Positions 27,617 through 36,777 of a DNA stretch of 64,000 bases are shown piece after piece (position 1 is the first letter of the stretch; every line of letters starts with the position of its first letter). Below the pieces are notes generated by a model. That model was not told where the DNA came from. It ran no database searches and was given only the letters and a program-made list of their open reading frames with translations. This stretch comes from JBEKTW01 sp049515655 (lineage in GTDB: Bacteria; Bacteroidota; Ignavibacteria; UBA10030; SZUA-254), in NCBI GenBank assembly GCA_049515655.1, contig JBEKTW010000017.1:15385-79384 (forward strand), in the 5' to 3' direction. Both the position numbers and the translations under genes were made by a program.

Positions 27617-27795
27617 GGAAACACAGCACGGCGGTCGACGCAAGACCGCTAGAAGTTGCCCGCCTTGAAAATCTGTTCGCCATTGACTAAATTGTTAAAA
27701 GTCATGATGGCGTCTAACAGGGCATCTAACACTTTTTGTTCGGAACTTGTGTCGGAAATCCCGGGAAATGCTTGAAATTGGTTGGTTTCGCGTTT

Positions 27796-27869
<74 letters not shown>

Positions 27870-27940
27870 CTCGTTTTCGCCGCTTTTTGGTTCCCCAACA
27901 GGTCTCAGTCAAGAAATCTTACCAAAATCTTACCATCATT

Positions 27941-28969
27941 TCAGTTTTTTAACATCTCGATCGTTCGCTGTAACGTCGCCAGGTCTGTCTTCGCATAGAC
28001 CATCGATGTTCGGATATCCGCATGACCGAGCAACTGCTGGACGGAATAAAGATCAGCTCCTCTTGAGATCAGACGTGTTGCAAAAGTATGCCGTAGACTA
28101 TGCAATTTGAACTGGGTCATCTTCAGGCTTTTCATAAGGTCGTTGAATTTATGCGTCGCAGTTTCCGCGCTTAGACTCTGGAATAAATTATCGCCAAGTT
28201 CCAAGAGGATGTTCCTTGCACGGTTTGTCAGCGGCACTGTCCGGAACTGCTTGCTCTTCGATTTCTCTATATATATGACGTTCTGTGCGAAGTCAATCTG
28301 ACCCTTCGTTAGAGATATCGCTTCTTGTCTGCGAAGTCCAGTATCGAGCAAGAATTCAACATACATCTTGAATTGTCTGTTCCAATTCGCCCACCGTCTT
28401 TTCTTTGGATCCTGGATATCCTTATCGAGTAAGTCGAAGATTCTACCCGTTTCATCCTCGGTGAAAAACCTCCGCTTTTCTTCGACTTTGATCTTGGAAA
28501 GACCGGGAAACGGATTGCTGTCAATGTATTTCCACTTCAAAGCAACGTTGAATGCGGCCATGAGAGTTCTTCGTTCGATGTTGAATGTTACCGGCGATAG
28601 GGTCTTCAGCAACTCGGCTTTCCAATGATCCAGCAACCTCAGATCAACGGAGCGAATGTTCCTATTCCCGACGATCTGTACAAACGTCCTGACGTAGACG
28701 CGTTCGTTCCGTAGCGTGTTCGGCCTCTTGTACGATTCGGCATGCTTCATGTACTCCTCAAAGAACTTATTTAGAGAAACGTCCTTTTTCTCATACTCCT
28801 CCAGGTCAAATGTACCTCTGGCGATTTTTCCTTGTATGTCGGCAAGGATCTGTTTCGCGATCTTCAGATCGGATGTTTTCGTTGATTTGATGTATCGTTT
28901 TCTGTGGTAGGTGAAATCTACATCGTAAACGTAACCATCCTTCGTCTTTCTCTTTCTCAATTTTGCCAT
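27941..28969 (-). CDS. int: Tyrosine recombinase (phage-type integrase)
   Basis: The 342-residue enzyme catalyses site-specific insertion and excision of the element at the tRNA. It has an Arm-binding-like N-terminus (KTKDGYVYDVDFTYHRKRYIKST), a SAM-like core-binding domain (about 65-160) and the catalytic domain with all key residues: Arg213 (DTGLRRQE), Lys near 238, His290 and Arg293 (LHSLRHTF), His316 (LLGHADIRTS) and Tyr325 (VYAKTD). The gene reads toward the tRNA, ending 72 bases from it. The excisionase stops six bases upstream, so the two are co-transcribed. Confidence 0.96.
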   Translation of the reverse strand: MAKLRKRKTKDGYVYDVDFTYHRKRYIKSTKTSDLKIAKQILADIQGKIARGTFDLEEYEKKDVSLNKFFEEYMKHAESYKRPNTLRNERVYVRTFVQIVGNRNIRSVDLRLLDHWKAELLKTLSPVTFNIERRTLMAAFNVALKWKYIDSNPFPGLSKIKVEEKRRFFTEDETGRIFDLLDKDIQDPKKRRWANWNRQFKMYVEFLLDTGLRRQEAISLTKGQIDFAQNVIYIEKSKSKQFRTVPLTNRARNILLELGDNLFQSLSAETATHKFNDLMKSLKMTQFKLHSLRHTFATRLISRGADLYSVQQLLGHADIRTSMVYAKTDLATLQRTIEMLKN

Positions 28970-28975
28970 AATGTT

Positions 28976-29257
28976 TTACGCTCCTGCAGTCTTGTTCCAG
29001 ATGTCGTTAGCTAATGCAAGAGCAGGTTGTGAATCGATGCTTTCCAATTTCGGTATTACAGTAATACTCCGTAGCCAGTCCTGAACAGTGGGCAAGAAGA
29101 ACTTGTACTGTCCATCCAATTTCGCAAAGGGGATAGCATTGCGGCCTATCAGCTGACGCACTTTACTCTCCGATAGTCCTAAGTACGCAGCAACTTCACG
29201 TACGGACATCACTTCGCGTGGCCGTATACCTTGATCGCTGAAAGTGCTCTCGCCCAT
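28976..29257 (-). CDS. Excisionase-like helix-turn-helix DNA-binding protein
   Basis: The 93-residue protein contains a MerR/excisionase-type winged helix: MSVREVAAYLGLSESKVRQLIGRNAIPFAKLDGQYKFFLPTVQDWL at residues about 18-65. Such proteins bend DNA at att sites and bias recombination toward excision, and some also repress promoters. It is directly upstream of the integrase gene and one base pair of codons after a 44-codon gene. Confidence 0.85.
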   Translation of the reverse strand: MGESTFSDQGIRPREVMSVREVAAYLGLSESKVRQLIGRNAIPFAKLDGQYKFFLPTVQDWLRSITVIPKLESIDSQPALALANDIWNKTAGA

Positions 29258-29259
29258 TC

Positions 29260-29394
29260 TTATGCCAATTTCCGGATGATGGTTATAGTCACGCTTTCAC
29301 CTTTCGAAGATGACACTTGGACAGTCAGGATCAGGCCGTCTTTCGTGTCCTTCAGGGTGCTGCCAGGTAATGCACTTGTATCAAGCTCTATCAT
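29260..29394 (-). CDS. Very small hypothetical protein (44 residues) upstream of the excisionase
   Basis: ATG at 29394 is preceded by a textbook AGAAGGAGA site seven bases away, and the frame ends with TAA at 29260-29262, two bases before the excisionase ATG. The product is MIELDTSALPGSTLKDTKDG followed by a beta-strand-like segment (LILTVQVSSSKGESVTITII). It is too small to assign, but the ribosome site and tight spacing argue that it is translated as part of the excisionase-integrase operon. Confidence 0.65.
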   Translation of the reverse strand: MIELDTSALPGSTLKDTKDGLILTVQVSSSKGESVTITIIRKLA

Positions 29395-29460
29395 ATTATT
29401 CTCCTTCTGCTGATGAGCGGCAACCCGAGCTTTTGGTCGCCCAGGTTGCCATTCATCGAG

Positions 29461-29637
29461 TTACGACCTTCCTTTCTTCGTCCGAGGCATTGTTCTGCTC
29501 CTCGGCTTCTTCCGTGTTTTCTCCGTCTTCTTCTGCATCTGCTCTTCTTCCTCTTCATCTTGCGCTTGCTGCGCTCGTTCTTCGTCATCGTCACGAGGAA
29601 GGTCGTCCTCTGTAAGTAGTGTTTTCGAGATTCCCAT
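29461..29637 (-). CDS. Small charged protein (58 residues), acidic then basic
   Basis: ATG at 29637 has AAAGGAAA upstream. The sequence begins MGISKTLLTEDDLPRDDDDE, continues with a Glu/Gln-rich acidic segment, and ends in a Lys/Arg-rich tail (KTRKKPRSRTMPRTKKGRS). This is a disordered, highly charged product of unknown function. Arginine-rich readings of the other frame of the same stretch are shadows of this gene. Confidence 0.5.
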   Translation of the reverse strand: MGISKTLLTEDDLPRDDDEERAQQAQDEEEEEQMQKKTEKTRKKPRSRTMPRTKKGRS

Positions 29638-29725
29638 AAAAGATTTCCTTTGATTTTGAATTGATTGTTATTGTCAATAATGATACCAGCCGGGCGTTGC
29701 GCACCGCTCGACCAGCATGCGTCTC

Positions 29726-30253
29726 CTAGATTGCGCTAAAGCGTGATTTCACCTCTTGCCGAATTCGATCTCCTCCGGCAATGATATCCGCCAGAGTATT
29801 ACCTCCGACTTTGACTATGTAGTGCAGCCTAATAAGGACCGAACTAGGAAAGAAATCAACACCCAGGTATACGGAATCCAGATTTTGGACACACTTGAGG
29901 ACAATCTGACGTTCGAGCTCAAGAGCGTTGAGAGTGAGGGTGCTGAGGAATTGTTGCTCGGGCCCCTCCCAATCGTCAAACTCGCTGTGAAGGTCAGATA
30001 GGAAAATTAGATGCAGTTCCCCATTTTCAGCTTTGCGTATCCGAAAGACGATGCCCATGCCGTCGTCTGAGTGGTCAGAATCTTTGTCCTTGACAATTAG
30101 TTCATATCCCGGCTCAAGCTCCACGACCTGAACTTTTGCAGCTTGCGATCTTCGGAGATGAAAGCCCTCGTCACGGAAGCATGACAGGTTCTCTCCGTCA
30201 ATACTGATGCTTGTCACTGATTTGTCCTCTTTGTTACGTTCCACGGTAATCAT
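29726..30253 (-). CDS. Hypothetical protein, 175 residues
   Basis: The start ATG at 30253 is preceded by AAAAAGGAAAATG, an acceptable ribosome site. The predicted protein is acidic with beta-rich N-terminal part (ITVERNKEDKSVTSISIDGENL, VQVVELEPGYELIVKD) and ends in GGDRIRQEVKSRFSAI. I recognise no family. It heads a run of small minus-strand genes (29.7-33 kb) between the integration genes and the nitrilase/SMC operon. Confidence 0.7.
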   Translation of the reverse strand: MITVERNKEDKSVTSISIDGENLSCFRDEGFHLRRSQAAKVQVVELEPGYELIVKDKDSDHSDDGMGIVFRIRKAENGELHLIFLSDLHSEFDDWEGPEQQFLSTLTLNALELERQIVLKCVQNLDSVYLGVDFFPSSVLIRLHYIVKVGGNTLADIIAGGDRIRQEVKSRFSAI

Positions 30254-30297
30254 TTCATTTTCCTTTTTAGTTGTTGAACATATATAATAATAGAGAA

Positions 30298-30327
30298 GCT
30301 GCCAGTGCCAGCATCAGCACCGGCAGC
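30298..30327 (-). terminator. Stem-loop, possible terminator
   Basis: Arms GCTGCC and GGCAGC enclose an 18-base loop; on the minus strand the stem is followed by TTCTCTATTATTATATAT. It lies after the 108-residue gene and before the 175-residue gene. Confidence 0.45.
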
Positions 30328-30347
30328 CACTCACCCGCATTTATCGG

Positions 30348-30674
30348 TTACGAGGCCGGTGATTCGGTTTCAGAACCCATTGCGGTCGCTCTCCGCTCCA
30401 TCGCCATTTCCCAGGCGGATTCCACAACAGTCGCGGTGACACCCGTCTTTTTCAGATCCGGGAGGAGTTTCTTCGCTTTGTCCTCGCCGTTGACACTGAA
30501 TGTGACGGACTGATCGCTCGTGTTAAACCGAACCTTGCCCTCAATTTCGGCGCCGTGGCGTGTGGCCAAGTTACGGATACCATCCGCGATCAACTTCTTG
30601 TTAGCGGTATTAAGGGGGAACATCTTGCTGAAAATCCCCAGGATGAGTACAACTACAGAGGTTATCTGTTCCAT
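30348..30674 (-). CDS. Small membrane-anchored hypothetical protein
   Basis: This 108-residue protein has a hydrophobic N-terminus (ITSVVVLILGIFSKMF), then a soluble region with MFPLNTANKKLIADGIRNLATRHG, a beta-rich middle and a final acidic tail. The ATG at 30674 has AAGGAG upstream. It might be an element-encoded envelope or holin-like protein, but nothing decides this. Confidence 0.6.
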   Translation of the reverse strand: MEQITSVVVLILGIFSKMFPLNTANKKLIADGIRNLATRHGAEIEGKVRFNTSDQSVTFSVNGEDKAKKLLPDLKKTGVTATVVESAWEMAMERRATAMGSETESPAS

Positions 30675-30767
30675 CGTATTGCTCCTTATATGTTATTGGT
30701 TATTTTGTTTATTCGTACCGGCCGGTACTTTTTTATATTTTCATAACTTTGGATTTCCCCAGAGCCC

Positions 30768-31127
30768 TCAATCAAACCACATAAAAAGATGGCTGGGGGC
30801 AACCGCGAAGTCATCTGAATACTGCATTGCGAACTCAAAGAAATCTCTGATGGTCTCCGGTTCGAAATAGGGGGTTCCGTTCACGTCAAACCCATCAAGA
30901 ATTGCTCCGTTGCCCGTACTGATAGTTCCTGTCGCTCGAAGAACAGGGTGTTTCTTCAGCAGGTCCATGATCATTTGATGCGTCGACCCGCGGTCATTCT
31001 CTAGCAGAAGTGGTAGCAACTCAAGCTTCAAGAGTTCCTGGGCCTTATCAAACGTAATGTCGTACCACCGCCCGTCTTCATCACACTTACCGAGAACTTT
31101 TTCGACTTCAATAATTTTGTTTTCCAT
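30768..31127 (-). CDS. Hypothetical protein, 119 residues
   Basis: The product runs MENKIIEVEKVLGKCDEDGR to SDDFAVAPSHLFMWFD and is helical and acidic. It contains DITFDKAQELLKLELLPLLLEND. No domain is recognised. It sits between the small membrane protein and the TPR protein, all on the minus strand. Confidence 0.6.
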   Translation of the reverse strand: MENKIIEVEKVLGKCDEDGRWYDITFDKAQELLKLELLPLLLENDRGSTHQMIMDLLKKHPVLRATGTISTGNGAILDGFDVNGTPYFEPETIRDFFEFAMQYSDDFAVAPSHLFMWFD

Positions 31128-31333
31128 AACTTATCTTTTTGTTCACAATTTACCGATTGGATGGGAGGGAAACTTGTATGTTTTGTGAGTCTCTTTGTAA
31201 GTATTTTTGTGAGTTGGATATTGGTCCGGCAGGAAAAGCGGTGGTGAGGAGATTAAGAGATGAAGGAGACGAGGATAGCGACGCCACCTCCGGCGCCGGG
31301 CTGATTATGCCCTTCAAACGAGGGGAAGATGGC

Positions 31334-32431
31334 TCACGCTGGAGACGTGGCCGATCTTTTCGTATGGTAGTGGTACAGTCTGTTAACGTTGGCGTAAGTA
31401 TCCTTCGTACTTGTAGCATACTCACGCTTTGCCATTTCGAGAGTTGTGTAGGGTTTTGCTATTCGCATTTCTTCAAGCAACATATCTACTCCTCTCTTGA
31501 CCAGGGCGTACTTTGGCAGATGCGTCTCAACTCCAAGTGTGGGGCTTGGACGAGTGGGGAGGATCGCAGTTTTGACACCGCTCGTGCTCAGGCTTCTTGC
31601 TCGACGGCCATTCTCTCTAGTAATTCGTATAAAAAGAGATATTCGCTCTTTCTTTTTCAAATAACCGGGGAGGTCTATGTCTTTTATCGTCGCCTTGAAT
31701 ACGTTTTTGTCTTCTGCTACGAATGGGATTTGCAATTCACGTAGTAGGACTTCAGTAATATCAATGATCCCATTCTGAATTTGCCCACATTTGATGGATG
31801 CCATACCTCGAAAGTAACACCCTATCCCGGTTTTGCCAAAAACCGACATGCAGTATGTATACTTCTCGACGGCATCCATGTAACGGCCGATCTGGTCGTA
31901 TGTTCGCGCGATCGCCCAAAGCGAGCCGGAGTACGCCTTGTCTACTTTCCATGCATGTTCAAATTCGGCGATTGCGTGTGCATATTTCTTGATACCACGA
32001 TATGCGAGCCCTAGAATCATGTGATATCTGGCTGTCGGCTCACCACCAGCTTTCAAGTATTTCTCGCTATCCTCAATCGCGCTATTATAGTGACGGGGAC
32101 TTAATCTTGACGCTGCGCGTTCCAGTAGTGCTTCGGTGTCATTAGGGATCCGCGAAAGGACAATTGAATAATCCTTGATCGCATCTTCAAACTTTGCATA
32201 GTTGTAATTGAGTTCCGCTCTTTTCTTCCGTAGGCGAGTACTCTCCCCAATACGTGCCAATTCTCGATCAACGAGCCGCAATGCCTCACGGTAACGGTGT
32301 TCTTTGTCGGCGCGCTCAAAATCGCGCTCAAAATTCTCACTATGAATGCGATCTGAATCCCGTTGCTCGAAATTCGTTATCGCTGTCTTCGTCATTGTCA
32401 TTGGATGCTTTCTAGACTCACTCTGCGTCAT
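31334..32431 (-). CDS. TPR repeat protein
   Basis: The 365-residue protein has at least five tetratricopeptide-like helix pairs between residues 40 and 220. Examples are EALRLVDRELARIGESTRLRKKRAELNYNYAKFEDAIKDYSIVL, AIEDSEKYLKAGGEPTARYHMILGLAYRGIKKYAHAIAEFEHAW and RYMDAVEKYTYCM. These repeats mediate protein-protein contact. The C-terminal third is not recognised. No signal peptide is present. ATG 32431 is used; a second ATG at 32401 has AGAAAG upstream and may be the true start. Its neighbours are unknown. Confidence 0.75.
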   Translation of the reverse strand: MTQSESRKHPMTMTKTAITNFEQRDSDRIHSENFERDFERADKEHRYREALRLVDRELARIGESTRLRKKRAELNYNYAKFEDAIKDYSIVLSRIPNDTEALLERAASRLSPRHYNSAIEDSEKYLKAGGEPTARYHMILGLAYRGIKKYAHAIAEFEHAWKVDKAYSGSLWAIARTYDQIGRYMDAVEKYTYCMSVFGKTGIGCYFRGMASIKCGQIQNGIIDITEVLLRELQIPFVAEDKNVFKATIKDIDLPGYLKKKERISLFIRITRENGRRARSLSTSGVKTAILPTRPSPTLGVETHLPKYALVKRGVDMLLEEMRIAKPYTTLEMAKREYATSTKDTYANVNRLYHYHTKRSATSPA

Positions 32432-32850
32432 AAATCATGAATGTATTGCGTTATATGTGGAATTGGAAGTTGATCCATTCATTGTCTTCCACAAAACGCT
32501 CAGCGGGCCACCCGATTCTATATGACCCTAAAAAAAATTCCAGAAAAAAAATTCTAAGAACTCTCTTCCCCACGTTCCAATAGTACTATCTTTTCATACA
32601 ACTCTTCCTGCATCCACGTCGCCCTTCACATCGTTGTAACTCTATCCGGTAGGATCTCCTGTAACACTACTTTGGATGGGACCCAATTCGAATCGACTGC
32701 GCAGGGAATTTAACGATAGTTTGGGAGAGTGTCAACCCTAAAAACGGGAGGCGGGCAAACCCCTTTCGAGATCTGCCCGCTCGGCTAATGCCGCAGTGCT
32801 CCTTGGAGCACCGTAATGGAAGTTAGGGAAACGCGGATGGAAGAGCAATG
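32432..32850. other. Intergenic region with two hairpins
   Basis: No gene is visible. Two stem-loops lie next to each other: GCGGGCA (32751-32757)/TGCCCGC (32774-32780), and GTGCTCC/GGAGCAC at 32796-32811. On the minus strand they follow the 61-residue gene, so they could end its transcript; the AT-rich part at 32520-32570 may hold a promoter for the TPR gene. Confidence 0.45.
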
Positions 32851-33036
32851 TTATTCCTCAGCAAACTTCTTAATGGCATCAAAGAACTTCACAATCGCTT
32901 TCGCCTTGTTCTTCCCGAATGATACCCAATGCCAAGGTGTTTTCGGATCCGGTGTGTCTACAGTAGGGATGCGGATGACCGGCTTGCCCTTGTATTCATC
33001 AATGACGGGCTGGGCTGGTTTGGTTTCGTCTTCCAT
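32851..33036 (-). CDS. Small conserved-looking hypothetical protein, 61 residues
   Basis: The product begins MEDETKPAQPVIDEYKGKPV and contains VDTPDPKTPWHWVSFGKNKAKAIVKFFDAIKKF, a Trp-rich then basic helical ending. It starts at ATG 33036, with a weak ribosome site. I recognise no named family. It lies downstream of the SMC-ATPase gene on the same strand and could be the last gene of that operon. Confidence 0.55.
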   Translation of the reverse strand: MEDETKPAQPVIDEYKGKPVIRIPTVDTPDPKTPWHWVSFGKNKAKAIVKFFDAIKKFAEE

Positions 33037-33174
33037 TGTAGTTATTTTTCTGATTCATTCAACGATTTTATTTTCTCATGGTATCCCTTATTGTGATGGA
33101 TCGGACCCTCTTGGACGAATATGGCGTTATTGCAATAGGCTCCTGCACAATTCAATTTTTATTTGATCCATTTC

Positions 33175-36100
33175 TTAATTCATTGATGAGCTTTGCTTCT
33201 CCAAATTATCAGACATAAGTTCCAGGTTTATTGATTTGAATGTGATGTTTGTTTGTGGCCCAAGATTCGACATTTTCTGACAAAAGAGCGCAAAGAACTC
33301 GGGATTACATGTTGTAATGATGATTTGTTTGCTAGCCTGCGAGAGACCGATGATTATATCGATGAACGATGTTGCATTCATATTGTCCATTTGTTGTATT
33401 GGATCATCAATCAAAACAGTCTGTAGCATTGACAAGTTCTGGTAGATCACCCTGGTCAAGAAGATCGATAATGCAAGTACGTTAAGTTGAGCTTCGCTAA
33501 GATATGAGGCTGGCGTGTATTCTGTTTCACCTGAATAGCTTTTTAGTTTAATAAATAGATCTCGTTTTCGTTGTGATTTGGTTGTCTTCGGGTGAAGTTG
33601 TACCTCACTGAAAAACTCATGCCGCGTAAACTTTTTATAGATTTCGTTAACAAGAGGGCTATATTGTTCTAAATTCTTCTTGAGTCCTGTCGTCGATACC
33701 ATTGAAAGCTGATCAGCCAACTGCTTGAGATAGTTATAACAGTAATTCCATTGATCACTAAGTTTCTTCTGGCTCTCTATTTGGAACTGAATTCCTTCTG
33801 ACTCTTCTCCCATTCCAATAAGGCCAAACAACACTCCCAAATCGGCGACTCTGGTTCCAAAATCATATAATCGCTGCTGTGTGTCAGTGCTCGTTTTCAA
33901 CATCTCTGAACCCCTATTAATAGAAGACTTCTCTGACGCCTCATATTTTATCAAGATGTGCTCCAAGTCAGTAAGGTCTTTAGAGATTTCTTCATATCGT
34001 TCAAACAACGCTGAAGTGTGTTCCAGTTCAGCCTTTCTGTCGACCAAATCACTTTTAGAGTTCGCAATTTCTTGATTCAATGCAGCAATCTTTTTAGAAA
34101 TTGATCCAAGATCAGTGAGTGCCTTTTGGGAAAGCAATCCTTCTATTTCTGTTGTGGCATCGGATAGTTTCTTGGTCGTTTCTCGGTGTCGATTTTCATG
34201 AGCGGCGATGTCGAATGTCGAGACCTGCTTGTCGATTTTGTGGAGCACTTCCATGAGTGAGTCAATCTTAACTCTTTTGAGCGCTGCGTTCAAGTCTCTC
34301 AATTTGGATTTGTTTTCTCTAACCAAGGCCGTAAGCTCTTCCTGTGTCAATATCTTCTTTCCACCGATTCCAGCTAGTGCTCTATCGTACTTTGCTATGT
34401 CTTTCTCTATTGTGGTATTGTCTTTTTCGAGGGACGCGCGTTCATTTCTTTTAATTTCTAATAATTGTCTGGTGGTTCCTATTGCTTCTCTTCGATAAAT
34501 CTTATCAAGTCCGAGGATAAACTCTGCTAGCTCCATCTTATGTGGAGCTTCACCTATGTTATGGAGTATTTTGTCGTTAAGTTCCTTCTTACTGTTGTAT
34601 GGGGCGCCACAACATGGGCAAATAAACTGACCGGATTGAAGGAAGTGATCACCTTTGTCAAGAATGCTCCGAATAGAATTTGCAGATGAACGCACATCTT
34701 CTTTGGTTGAAAGACGATCCATCGAACGTTCAGCATCGACAATCTGCTTATCAAGGACGGCTATTCGATTAATATTTTTCTTTTGCGTTGACCGTTTTAG
34801 TTCGATGTTCTGATATTGATCTCGCAAGCCCGCAAGCAATACACTAAGCTTTTCTGTGAGTTGAATTTCACGCTCTATGCCATCCTTAATTTGCTCTTGT
34901 TGTCTCAATCTTGCCTCTGCTTTGGCGCGCTGGCGCATCAATCCAGACGATAACTTCCTCGCTTCTGCTAGATCTTTGCGTTCTTGCACCTCACGGGATC
35001 TTAAATCAAGAAATTCAGGGTAATTACTTTGGAATCTTCTTAGCCGATCAACATTTTCAGTGAATTCCTTGATCTTAACATTGAGGACATTCTGCGCATG
35101 ACGTTCATTTTCAACAGATTTGATCGAGGCTTGGAGAAATAATCGGGCCGAATCAACAAAGGCTTTTAAGCTTTGATCTTTGATTTCAATTTTTGAATGC
35201 ATGAAAAAACTGTTGATTTTCAAATACAACTTATTGATATCATTTATGTCCGCATCCTTACTCTTTATTTTTTGCAATTCTTGTTTGATTTGGATATCAA
35301 GAGTTTGGCACGCCTTCTGATAATTTCCAACCGGGAGGCTACATCTGATTATGCTTAGGTCAAGTTTGAGCTGCAATCGAGTATGCAATTCTTTAATGAG
35401 TTCCTCGAATGCTTGAATGGCAGCTTTGACCTCGATTTTATATCCTCTTTCTTCAAGTCGCGTTCTAGCCTTAGGTCCGTATTTCTGCTGTGTGCTTTTA
35501 AGCGCAGTCCTGAGGTCTCTCTCAACTTGAGAGGCAGTCTTGATTTTACTTTGCATTATGTCATTACAGACCTTTTGAACTCGATGTCTTAAGGATTCGA
35601 TTCTTCCCAAACCGAACATTTCAGCAATTAGGTCGTATCTATTTCTCGTAACATCTTCACTCTTCTTACTATCCCCGTAGATAAAATTGCGGATCGAATG
35701 TTGTCCAAGGAAGTGAGTATGAAGGAGAATATCTAGATATTGCTTTTTTTGCGTCAGCTCTGGGTTGCCGGTTAGCAAATCTATCACATCATGGCTTCGC
35801 ACCACCCTGTTGTTTAGGGTGGTTGTAAACTTGTTTTCCGATATCGCGTTGATTATCTCAAAAGGTGTTTGATGTGAGATTCCCTTAAGAGAAATTACAG
35901 CTCCTTCAGCAGACGGGGATTCCGAATTAATAAGCGGACGAAATCTATTTCTTCCACTGCTAATCCTATCAGGATCAAATTGCAATCTTTCAATGTCATT
36001 GAACACTGAGAATTCCAAAGCATCAACAATAGTCGTCTTACCCATTCCATTCAGACCATAAATGGCGATAATGTCTGCGTCCAAGCTAATCTGTCGATCC

Positions 36101-36777
36101 TTGAAACATCTAAAATTCTTTAGCGTAAGCGAAGTAACTCTACTGAGATTTCTCCGAGTAACACCAGCGGGAGAACTCAAGTCATTCTCGCCTTTGGATG
36201 GTTGGTTTGAATTTTCACTAAGAAGCCATCTTAGATTGTTATTGCTTTCTATTTCATTAATAATTGCAGGGGACTTCTTTGTCAATAGTAATTCGCGTAG
36301 AGCGACATTCGGAAGTAGAGTTTCGACAAGGGGGACGAAATCACTCAATGTTTTTTCTCTTTCAGCCATCCAAATTGGTATACGCCTGCTTAATGACCTC
36401 TCTATAATTTTTCTGTCATATTCTGTGGGGATGTCTATGAAAACCTTCCTAAAGAAAAACTCATTGCTCTCTGCACGTGACAATTTTTCATAGAGGTGAT
36501 TGCTTCTGACTACCTCTTCTGGGATCAGATAAATAAGATATCGATTTATTTTGTTTTCCGAATGCTGATAAATCTCTCGTTGAAAGGTAGCCCAAGAGAG
36601 TATGGTTTCGACGTTGCTAGTCACAAAGCAATACATTGAACTGAAAAGATTCTCGGCCTTGAATTGATAAAATCCAGTGCCAATCATTTCTCCCGAGAGA
36701 GTGTAAGCAAGACGTCGGTCATTCTTGATAAAATCTTGAGCAATTTTTGCTACCTCATTAACGTTGAAAGCACGCAT
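33175..36777 (-). CDS. SMC/Rad50-like ATPase with zinc-hook motif and N-terminal extension (candidate defence ATPase)
   Basis: The 1200-residue protein has an ABC ATPase head split by a long coiled coil. Walker A is GLNGMGKTT (241-249). Coiled-coil arms lie at about 380-700 and 740-1000, with CPCCGAPY at 720-727 as a Rad50-type zinc hook. The signature-like YLSEAQLNVLALS is near 1092, and Walker B VLIDDPIQQMD is near 1121. Unusually, about 200 residues precede the head; they contain YCFVTSNVETILSWATFQREIYQ and NRYLIYLIPEEVV and look like a separate folded domain. Rad50/SMC ATPases sense or act on DNA ends; stand-alone versions drive Lamassu and ABC-three-component defence systems. The start overlaps the stop of the nitrilase-fold gene by 20 bases, implying translational coupling. 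Which defence class it belongs to is inference. Confidence 0.9.
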   Translation of the reverse strand: MRAFNVNEVAKIAQDFIKNDRRLAYTLSGEMIGTGFYQFKAENLFSSMYCFVTSNVETILSWATFQREIYQHSENKINRYLIYLIPEEVVRSNHLYEKLSRAESNEFFFRKVFIDIPTEYDRKIIERSLSRRIPIWMAEREKTLSDFVPLVETLLPNVALRELLLTKKSPAIINEIESNNNLRWLLSENSNQPSKGENDLSSPAGVTRRNLSRVTSLTLKNFRCFKDRQISLDADIIAIYGLNGMGKTTIVDALEFSVFNDIERLQFDPDRISSGRNRFRPLINSESPSAEGAVISLKGISHQTPFEIINAISENKFTTTLNNRVVRSHDVIDLLTGNPELTQKKQYLDILLHTHFLGQHSIRNFIYGDSKKSEDVTRNRYDLIAEMFGLGRIESLRHRVQKVCNDIMQSKIKTASQVERDLRTALKSTQQKYGPKARTRLEERGYKIEVKAAIQAFEELIKELHTRLQLKLDLSIIRCSLPVGNYQKACQTLDIQIKQELQKIKSKDADINDINKLYLKINSFFMHSKIEIKDQSLKAFVDSARLFLQASIKSVENERHAQNVLNVKIKEFTENVDRLRRFQSNYPEFLDLRSREVQERKDLAEARKLSSGLMRQRAKAEARLRQQEQIKDGIEREIQLTEKLSVLLAGLRDQYQNIELKRSTQKKNINRIAVLDKQIVDAERSMDRLSTKEDVRSSANSIRSILDKGDHFLQSGQFICPCCGAPYNSKKELNDKILHNIGEAPHKMELAEFILGLDKIYRREAIGTTRQLLEIKRNERASLEKDNTTIEKDIAKYDRALAGIGGKKILTQEELTALVRENKSKLRDLNAALKRVKIDSLMEVLHKIDKQVSTFDIAAHENRHRETTKKLSDATTEIEGLLSQKALTDLGSISKKIAALNQEIANSKSDLVDRKAELEHTSALFERYEEISKDLTDLEHILIKYEASEKSSINRGSEMLKTSTDTQQRLYDFGTRVADLGVLFGLIGMGEESEGIQFQIESQKKLSDQWNYCYNYLKQLADQLSMVSTTGLKKNLEQYSPLVNEIYKKFTRHEFFSEVQLHPKTTKSQRKRDLFIKLKSYSGETEYTPASYLSEAQLNVLALSIFLTRVIYQNLSMLQTVLIDDPIQQMDNMNATSFIDIIIGLSQASKQIIITTCNPEFFALFCQKMSNLGPQTNITFKSINLELMSDNLEKQSSSMN

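Noticed and set aside
29391..29594. An Arg/Lys-rich frame (67 codons, minus) as a nucleoprotein
   Set aside because: It is another frame of the acidic/basic 58-codon gene, whose start has a better ribosome site.
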